NCBI GenBank assembly: GCA_021325635.1
Contig: JAJPGV010000016.1
Coordinates: 1-64,000 of the forward strand
DNA: 64,000 bases
Origin: Chloroflexota bacterium
Lineage (GTDB): Bacteria > Chloroflexota > JAJPGV01
Reading direction: 5' to 3'
Under the pieces are notes generated by a model. It was not told where the DNA came from and searched no databases. It was given only the letters and a program-made list of their open reading frames with translations. Positions 58,679 through 64,000 of the stretch are shown piece by piece. The position numbers were made by a program, and so were the translations under genes. Position 1 is the stretch's first letter, and each line of letters opens with the position of its first letter.

Positions 58679-61549
58679 ATGGAAACCGCGTTTACAAACA
58701 ATCCTCGGCTGGTTGCCCGGCCGCGGCTGATCGATCAGCTCGCTCGAGCCGCACAAACGAGGGCTTGCCTGGTCCTGGCGCCCGCGGGCTACGGCAAGAG
58801 CACACTCCTGCGCCAGTTCGCGGGCACCGCCCAAGCCCGCGTTGTCTGGGCCGAGGCTCGGCCCGCTGTGCGCCAGCCCGACGCGTTCTGCCTGGCGCTG
58901 TCCAGTCAGCTGGCAGCCCTTGGTTCCCCTGTCCCGGCCGCGCCGGCCGAGCCGCGAGAGGCCGGCGCCTGGGTCCGGCTGTTGGTCGAGCAGGCCACTG
59001 CGATTCCCACTCCGGCAATCCTCGTAGTCGACGACTTCCACTTCCTCGATCGCGATCCCCTTGGGCTGGACGTCCTGTCACAGCTGCTGAACGCCGCTGA
59101 GGCCGAGCCTCTGCATTTCCTGCTAGCCGGTCGCTGGATGCCCCAGGTGCGGACCGCGCGACTGCGCGTGAAGGGCGAGATCGAGGTCCTGGGCAAGCGC
59201 GATCTGGCATTCACGGGCGACGAGGTGCAGGCCTATGTCGATCTGGCGCGCCGCGCCGGTGCCTCGCAGGAGGAGGCGAGGCAGAAGTGCGCCGAGCTGG
59301 GTGGCTGGATAGCGGGAATCGTGCTGACCGAGCCACCCCACGCTGCCGGCCACTCCAGCGGCAGGGCCAATCTGGCAGAGTACGTCGAGGACGAGATCCT
59401 GGCGGCCCTGCCCCTCGACCTGGCCACTTTTGCGCTCCAAGCATCCACGCTGCACGCGCTGTCAGTTCAGCTGTGCGATCACGCCCTCGAGCGCGACGAT
59501 TCCGCAGCGATGATCGAACAGCTGGAACGCCACGGCCTGCTGAACGACGACAGCCCCGGCGAAACCAGGCGCCTGGAGCCGTACCTGACAGAGTGCCTGC
59601 GCGGTCTGCTCGATCCGGCCAAGGCGCGGGACGTCCGGCTGCGAGCCGGCGCCTTCTGTGCCAGCCGGCAGGATTGGCTGACCGCGTCCGAGTACTTCCC
59701 CAACGCCGAGGCCTGGGAGGACATGCGAGCCGTCCTCGATACGGCGAGTGACCGCGCCTCACGCTTGACCGCGACGCTGGAGCGGGCCGAGGGCGAGCCG
59801 AAGCTGCCCAAATCTCTGGTGGTGGCGCAGACCAAGGCGTTGATTCGCCGCGGTCAGTTCGACCAGGCCCTGGGGCTGTTCTCCGAGCTGGGCGCCATCC
59901 GCAGCTGGCCCAAGGCGGACGTCGAGCTGCTGCGCTCGTGGCTAGCGCTGCAGGCGGGCTACCCGCAGGAAGCGCGCATGTTTGCCGAGGAAGCCCTGCG
60001 GGAAAGCAGGCTCTCAACGCCGCTGGTCGGGCAGCTCTACAACTGCCTGGGGGCTGCCTGCCAGTCCCTGGCTCAGCACGACGAAGCCGAGCAGTGGTAT
60101 CAGCGAGCCCTGGCCGAGTTCGAGCGCACCGGCGATAACGCCGGCATCGCCCACGAGAAGACCCACCTTGGCTTCCTGTATTTCCAGACGGGCGAGTGCG
60201 CTCAGGCCGAGAGCCTGCTCGACGACGCCGTGCGTCTGCTGCGCCAGGCGGGCCGGGATGATTACCTGGCTCGTGCGCTGACCAACCTGGCCGAGCTGCG
60301 CCTGCAGATGAACCGTCTCGAGGACGCGTTTGAGCTGATCGACGAAGCCTGCCAGGTCATACGGCAGTGCGGCGACGAATCGTACTTGGCTCAGGCGCTG
60401 CACGCGCGAGGGCTGGCGCTGCGCGTGTCAGGCGACATGGCCGGAGCGCAGGAAGCCTTCCGCCAAAGCGGCGAGGCGGCCGCGCGCACCAGCCAGCTGC
60501 CGGTGAGAAAGATGTCGTTGGCTGCCGCCGCGCTCCACGTGGCCGAGCAGGGCAGCTGGCAGGAGGCCATGCGCATGGTCTCGGACATCGGGCCCGAGCG
60601 CCAGGCGCCGGAAGCCGCGATCCTCGGCCTGTTCGTCAAGATCCGGGTGGCCTGGCTACGCCGCGACGACGCCACGGCGCTGGAGCTGTGTGAACGGACG
60701 GCCGGGATCGTCGAGGAATGCGGGCAGGTACGCTATCGCGGTCTCCTCAGCGTGCTGCAGACCGCCGTCCTTATCCGCGCTCGGGCCGAGCAGCAGTCGG
60801 TGCGGGCGGCCGTGGAGGCTCTGTTAGCCAGCCCTTACTTGCCGTTCTCCCTGCGCATGCTCCCCGACGCCAGCGCTGTGGTGATCCGTTGGGCCAGCGC
60901 CCAGTCCGACCCCGCCATCAACAGCCACCCGGCCTGGAACGTCGCCAAGCGCAGCTTTCGCGCCGGCCGCAAGGCCAGGCAGGGATACCCCGAGAAGATC
61001 GAGGTGCGGGTGCTCCGGGACGCTCTGTACGTGGAGATCGATGGCGTGCCGCACCATGGCGGCTGGAAACGGGCGCTGGACCTGTTCCTGTACCTGGTCG
61101 AGAACCCCGAGGGCGGCAAGGCCCTCGAGATCGCCGGCCGTTTGTGGGCCGAAGATGGCCGCAGCCGGCTGGCCATCCAGCAGCGCTTCCACAGCATGGT
61201 GGCGGCGCTTCGAGAAATCTTGGGCGCCGACGCCATCGTGCGGGACGATTCGGTGTGGCCTTCGGAGTACCGGCTCAACCCGAAGATCGCGCTGACCTAC
61301 GACCTCGCCCAGCTTCGCACGCTCGCTCGAAACGTCCTCGAGGGGACCAGCGGACCGGCGCCGGCGGCCGCCGGGGATACGGCTCATGAGATGTATGCCG
61401 CGCCGTATTGGCCTGCGCGGGCGCTGCGAAGTCCGTGGTTCAAGTCGGTGGAACAGGAGAGCCGCCTGCTGCTCCAGCTGGTCCTGACCCAGGAGCCTGC
61501 GCCGGCACGCGGCGGCCGGTCGGCGAGCCACCTCGCCCCAGCCGGTTAG
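58679..61549 (+). CDS. MalT-like STAND ATPase regulator with TPR repeats and a C-terminal winged helix
   Basis: The 956-residue protein begins with a P-loop (LAPAGYGKST, about 33-42) and Walker B (AILVVDDFHFL, about 118-128). Many TPR-like helical repeats follow (about 400-700), and the C-terminus is an OmpR/BTAD-like winged-helix domain near residues 770-880 (LDLFLYLVENPEGGKALEIAG, then SRLAIQQRFHSMVAALREILG). MalT-type regulators bind ATP and an inducer, then activate transcription. It is the only clear regulator inside or beside the catabolic island and may control it. Its stop codon interlocks with that of the converging UbiD 6 gene. Confidence 0.83.
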   Translation: METAFTNNPRLVARPRLIDQLARAAQTRACLVLAPAGYGKSTLLRQFAGTAQARVVWAEARPAVRQPDAFCLALSSQLAALGSPVPAAPAEPREAGAWVRLLVEQATAIPTPAILVVDDFHFLDRDPLGLDVLSQLLNAAEAEPLHFLLAGRWMPQVRTARLRVKGEIEVLGKRDLAFTGDEVQAYVDLARRAGASQEEARQKCAELGGWIAGIVLTEPPHAAGHSSGRANLAEYVEDEILAALPLDLATFALQASTLHALSVQLCDHALERDDSAAMIEQLERHGLLNDDSPGETRRLEPYLTECLRGLLDPAKARDVRLRAGAFCASRQDWLTASEYFPNAEAWEDMRAVLDTASDRASRLTATLERAEGEPKLPKSLVVAQTKALIRRGQFDQALGLFSELGAIRSWPKADVELLRSWLALQAGYPQEARMFAEEALRESRLSTPLVGQLYNCLGAACQSLAQHDEAEQWYQRALAEFERTGDNAGIAHEKTHLGFLYFQTGECAQAESLLDDAVRLLRQAGRDDYLARALTNLAELRLQMNRLEDAFELIDEACQVIRQCGDESYLAQALHARGLALRVSGDMAGAQEAFRQSGEAAARTSQLPVRKMSLAAAALHVAEQGSWQEAMRMVSDIGPERQAPEAAILGLFVKIRVAWLRRDDATALELCERTAGIVEECGQVRYRGLLSVLQTAVLIRARAEQQSVRAAVEALLASPYLPFSLRMLPDASAVVIRWASAQSDPAINSHPAWNVAKRSFRAGRKARQGYPEKIEVRVLRDALYVEIDGVPHHGGWKRALDLFLYLVENPEGGKALEIAGRLWAEDGRSRLAIQQRFHSMVAALREILGADAIVRDDSVWPSEYRLNPKIALTYDLAQLRTLARNVLEGTSGPAPAAAGDTAHEMYAAPYWPARALRSPWFKSVEQESRLLLQLVLTQEPAPARGGRSASHLAPAG

Positions 61550-62976
61550 ACCTCGAATACGCTGCGCCATTTGTCGTAGATCCGCCCGCGCAGCGCATCG
61601 CTCGCCCGGTTGACCGCCGGAAACTGATCCTTCCATTCCCATGGCCGGCAGGCGATGATCAAGGCCCGCCCGCTGGTCAGCGGCCCGCTCTTTTTACGCT
61701 CCGGGGAGATCATCGGATCCAGCGTTCCGGACGGGCTGTCGGGCTGGATCTCGAACGAGGTCACAGGATCGCTGCGAGTGGCGATTGCCCACAGCACCTC
61801 TTCGGCGTTCGACGGATCTATGTCGTCGTCGACCACGATGATCATGCGGCACATGCTGTGCATCAAGCCCGACGCAATCCGGCCGACCTGCCTGGCATGG
61901 CCGGCGTACTGCTGCTGGACCGATACGACCGTCGTGAATCCGCCGCCCGTGCTGAGCGAATAGACGCCCTTGATCCCAGCCATGCCGCACTTCTCCAGAC
62001 CTTCCCACACCCCGAGCACGCTGCCGGACGGCGTGGAAAGGCCAGTCGACATCGGCGGCTTGAGCGGCGGCGCACCATGCAGCAGCGGGTCAGTTCGGTA
62101 ATACACTGCCTGCACCCTGATGACCGGAGCCATCTTCTCCCCCCCGGCGTAGTAGCCGGTGTACTCACCGAACGGGCCTTCCATGCGCCGCTCGGAATCC
62201 GGCGGCGGGACTTCCCCCTCCAGCAGCAGCTCGGTATTGGCGGGCACCGGCAGCCCGGTCCGCGGGCCGCGCAGCACTTCGAGCGGCTCGCCTTTGAGGA
62301 AGCCGGCGAACTCGTACTCAGGAGTCCCCCAGGGCACGTTGTTGGTCGAGGCGGCGAACAGATACGGATCCGTCCCGATGGCCACGGCCACAGGGCAGCT
62401 CTTTCCCTCGGCCCACCACTTAGCCATGTGCAGGTGCCCATGGTGATAGGGCGCGATGTCCACTCCGGTCGTCTGCGCGTCATGCAGCATGCAGCGGTAC
62501 GTGCCCACGTTGACCCACGGCTCGCCCGGCTCCCCGGTGATGACGCTGCAGCCCGTCCCAAGGTAGGGGCCACCGTCCTTCTCATGCCAGATCGGCGTGG
62601 GGAACCTGGTCAGGTCCACGGACCCTCCCTCCATCACGTTCTCCAATACCGGGCCCGAGGAGACTTGGACCGGCGCCAGCGGCTGGTAGGAGCGCATCTT
62701 GTCGCGCCACAGCTTGACCATCTCGAACGCGGTGCTGCGCTCCGGAAAGCCCAGGGCGGCGGCCGTTCGCACGGTGGTGCCGTAGGGCGCGGCCGCGATG
62801 CGGAAGCCGCTGGGATAGCCGGCGATGGCGTCGAACAGCAGCATCGGGCCGCGGCGCTCGCACATCAGCTCCGTTAACGTGCCGATCTCCAGGTCGCAGT
62901 GCGCGCCCTCGATCAGCTTGACCGCGCCGCGCCGATCCATCTCAGCTACGAAACTTCGAAAGTCCTTCCAGATCAT
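61546..62976 (-). CDS. UbiD-family decarboxylase (paralogue 6)
   Basis: From ATG 62976 (GAGAGGGC before it) the protein is 476 residues. Motifs: VNVGTYR, His in APYHHGHL, NTELLLEG, EGPFGEYTGYYAG, all as in UbiD 5, to which it is most similar (same LIEGA(H/D)CDLEIG start). The frame continues upstream to 63045 but the added residues are Arg-rich and not family-like. It converges with the MalT-like gene, sharing a 4-nt overlap at the stops, and diverges from SBP 6 across a gap with an 8-bp inverted repeat. Confidence 0.88.
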   Translation of the reverse strand: MIWKDFRSFVAEMDRRGAVKLIEGAHCDLEIGTLTELMCERRGPMLLFDAIAGYPSGFRIAAAPYGTTVRTAAALGFPERSTAFEMVKLWRDKMRSYQPLAPVQVSSGPVLENVMEGGSVDLTRFPTPIWHEKDGGPYLGTGCSVITGEPGEPWVNVGTYRCMLHDAQTTGVDIAPYHHGHLHMAKWWAEGKSCPVAVAIGTDPYLFAASTNNVPWGTPEYEFAGFLKGEPLEVLRGPRTGLPVPANTELLLEGEVPPPDSERRMEGPFGEYTGYYAGGEKMAPVIRVQAVYYRTDPLLHGAPPLKPPMSTGLSTPSGSVLGVWEGLEKCGMAGIKGVYSLSTGGGFTTVVSVQQQYAGHARQVGRIASGLMHSMCRMIIVVDDDIDPSNAEEVLWAIATRSDPVTSFEIQPDSPSGTLDPMISPERKKSGPLTSGRALIIACRPWEWKDQFPAVNRASDALRGRIYDKWRSVFEV

Positions 62977-63049
62977 GCCCTCTCGCCTTACTCGACGCCG
63001 GCTGCCGGGCGGCCGGCGCCAGCGGTGTCCTGTGCTGGCCCGCATGATA

Positions 63050-63069
63050 CGGCAAAGTCTGCTTTGCCG
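63050..63069. promoter_or_regulatory. Inverted repeat CGGCAAAG-TCTG-CTTTGCCG between UbiD 6 and SBP 6
   Basis: A perfect 8-bp inverted repeat with a 4-nt spacer lies in the 175-bp divergent promoter region. It could be an operator that co-controls the UbiD and binding-protein genes. A plus-strand TATAGT -10 candidate lies at 63095-63100. Confidence 0.5.
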
Positions 63070-63151
63070 AGCGATGCCCTCATCCAGGGTGAGCTATAGT
63101 GGTCCATCACACCCGGCCTGCTCCAGGAACCGGGGCGGAAGGAAGTGCGGC

Positions 63152-64000
63152 ATGCGTTTACGACAGGCCATGAAGGCGCCTCCGGCGCGCGGCTCCTGGG
63201 CGCTGCTGGCCAGCCTGCTGCTGGCGAGCTGCGCCTCGGAAGCCCCGGCCGCCGCGCCCGGCGGATCGGCCACCGCGTCTTCACCTCAGCAGGCCAGCTC
63301 GGAGGTTCAACGGCTCTTAGCCGCCGCCACCGCCGCGCATGAGACCGAGCTCGACGTGTCCTGGGGCGCTACGTTCGGAGCGGCGGCCGGCATCAAGCAG
63401 TTCGAAGAGCTGTTCAACCGGATGTATGGCCTCAGCGTGAAGATCAACTACACGCCGGGACCGTCCATGACCGACATGGCCGGTAAGGTCACCCAGGAAG
63501 TGAACGCCGGACAGCACAGCTCCACCGACGTCCTGCTGGGCACCGAGTCCCACTATGCAGCGCTCGTCGATCGAAATGTCATGGAGGAGTACGACTACAC
63601 CAAGCTGTCCTCACGGATCACGCCCGAGATCGTGGCTCCGCGCAACATCGGGGTCGAGGTTGGCGGCATCGTGGGCGGCATCGCCTACAACACCAGCCTG
63701 GTCAAGGCAGCCGACGTCCCACGCAAGCTCGAGGACGTCCTGGAACCCAAGTGGAAGGGCAAGATTGCCTCGAATCCCGACGCCGCGCTATTCGATCGGG
63801 TCTCGGCCCGTTCGGAGTGGGGCACGGACAAGATGATGGACTTTGTCACCAAGCTGTCCGCCAACGTTGGCGGACTGGTTCGCTGCGACGATAACCAGAG
63901 CGTGTTCAGCGGGCAGTACTTGATGACCGTGCTCAACTGCGGCAGCTACCAGGTACGGCGCGACCAGGCTAAGGGCGCGCCAATCGCGCACACGATTCCG
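63152..64000 (+). CDS. Solute-binding lipoprotein, TPGPS paralogue (SBP 6), cut by the window end
   Basis: From ATG 63152, with GGAAGGAAG upstream, 283 codons are visible and the frame is open at the right edge. The lipobox LLASC places Cys27 as the lipidated residue. Motifs match SBP 2 most closely: DVSWGATFGAAAG, NYTPGPSMTDMAGK, EEYDYTKLSSRI, and APRNIGVEVGGIVGGIAYN. A permease like the one behind SBP 4 could follow beyond the window. It is divergent from UbiD 6. Confidence 0.85.
   Translation, partial: MRLRQAMKAPPARGSWALLASLLLASCASEAPAAAPGGSATASSPQQASSEVQRLLAAATAAHETELDVSWGATFGAAAGIKQFEELFNRMYGLSVKINYTPGPSMTDMAGKVTQEVNAGQHSSTDVLLGTESHYAALVDRNVMEEYDYTKLSSRITPEIVAPRNIGVEVGGIVGGIAYNTSLVKAADVPRKLEDVLEPKWKGKIASNPDAALFDRVSARSEWGTDKMMDFVTKLSANVGGLVRCDDNQSVFSGQYLMTVLNCGSYQVRRDQAKGAPIAHTIP

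Overview
This is a GC-rich bacterial chromosome segment, packed with genes on both strands. I see no rRNA, tRNA or CRISPR array. GTG and TTG starts are common, and lipoprotein and Tat signals are plentiful. Two or three genes appear leaderless: a -10 box ends 8-9 nt before the start codon. Large paralogous sets of UbiD decarboxylases, Rieske oxygenases and molybdenum hydroxylases recall uncultured soil or subsurface lineages such as Chloroflexota. That placement is inference; no phylogenetic marker gene is present.

Left part (1-14.9 kb), housekeeping and accessory genes. At the left edge are the tail of an IS transposase and a sugar O-methyltransferase that has lost its N-terminus. A phosphodiesterase-like and an FkbM methyltransferase gene follow. 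Next come a soluble histidine kinase with a divergent single-domain response regulator, a membrane J-domain protein with a coiled-coil partner, and an OpgC-like acyltransferase. The rest is a Zn/Mn-type ABC ATPase and permease, an OmpR-type regulator, a MarR regulator, a FIST sensor and an MFS exporter.

Right part (14.9-64 kb), an almost unbroken catabolic island. It holds six UbiD-family prenyl-FMN decarboxylases, three Rieske oxygenase components, and two complete three-subunit molybdenum hydroxylases. It also has three double-cupin proteins, an FAH hydrolase, an SDR, a 3-hydroxyisobutyrate-dehydrogenase-like enzyme, an MmgE/PrpD protein, an O-methyltransferase, a CoxG-like protein and a tandem isochorismatase. 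Uptake genes are interleaved: six lipoprotein solute-binding proteins (four of them one paralogous family) and two fused double-domain permeases. No matching ABC ATPase is present. Three further proteins have a periplasmic-binding-protein fold but no signal peptide; two of them flank a UbiD gene in a tight operon.

The most natural reading is uptake and breakdown of aromatic or heteroaromatic carboxylates: import, hydroxylation by Mo or Rieske enzymes, ring opening by cupins, hydrolysis by FAH, and carboxyl removal by UbiD. The longest apparent operon runs on the minus strand from 40.06 kb to 25.94 kb with 12 genes. Several enzymes lack a residue normally needed for catalysis (SDR Tyr, one Mo-subunit Glu, one isochorismatase Cys, one UbiD metal-ligand His), so part of the island may have changed function. 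Apart from a MalT-like ATPase and a ParB-like protein near the right end, the island has no recognisable transcription regulator. Several of its promoters share a TACAAT -10 box.
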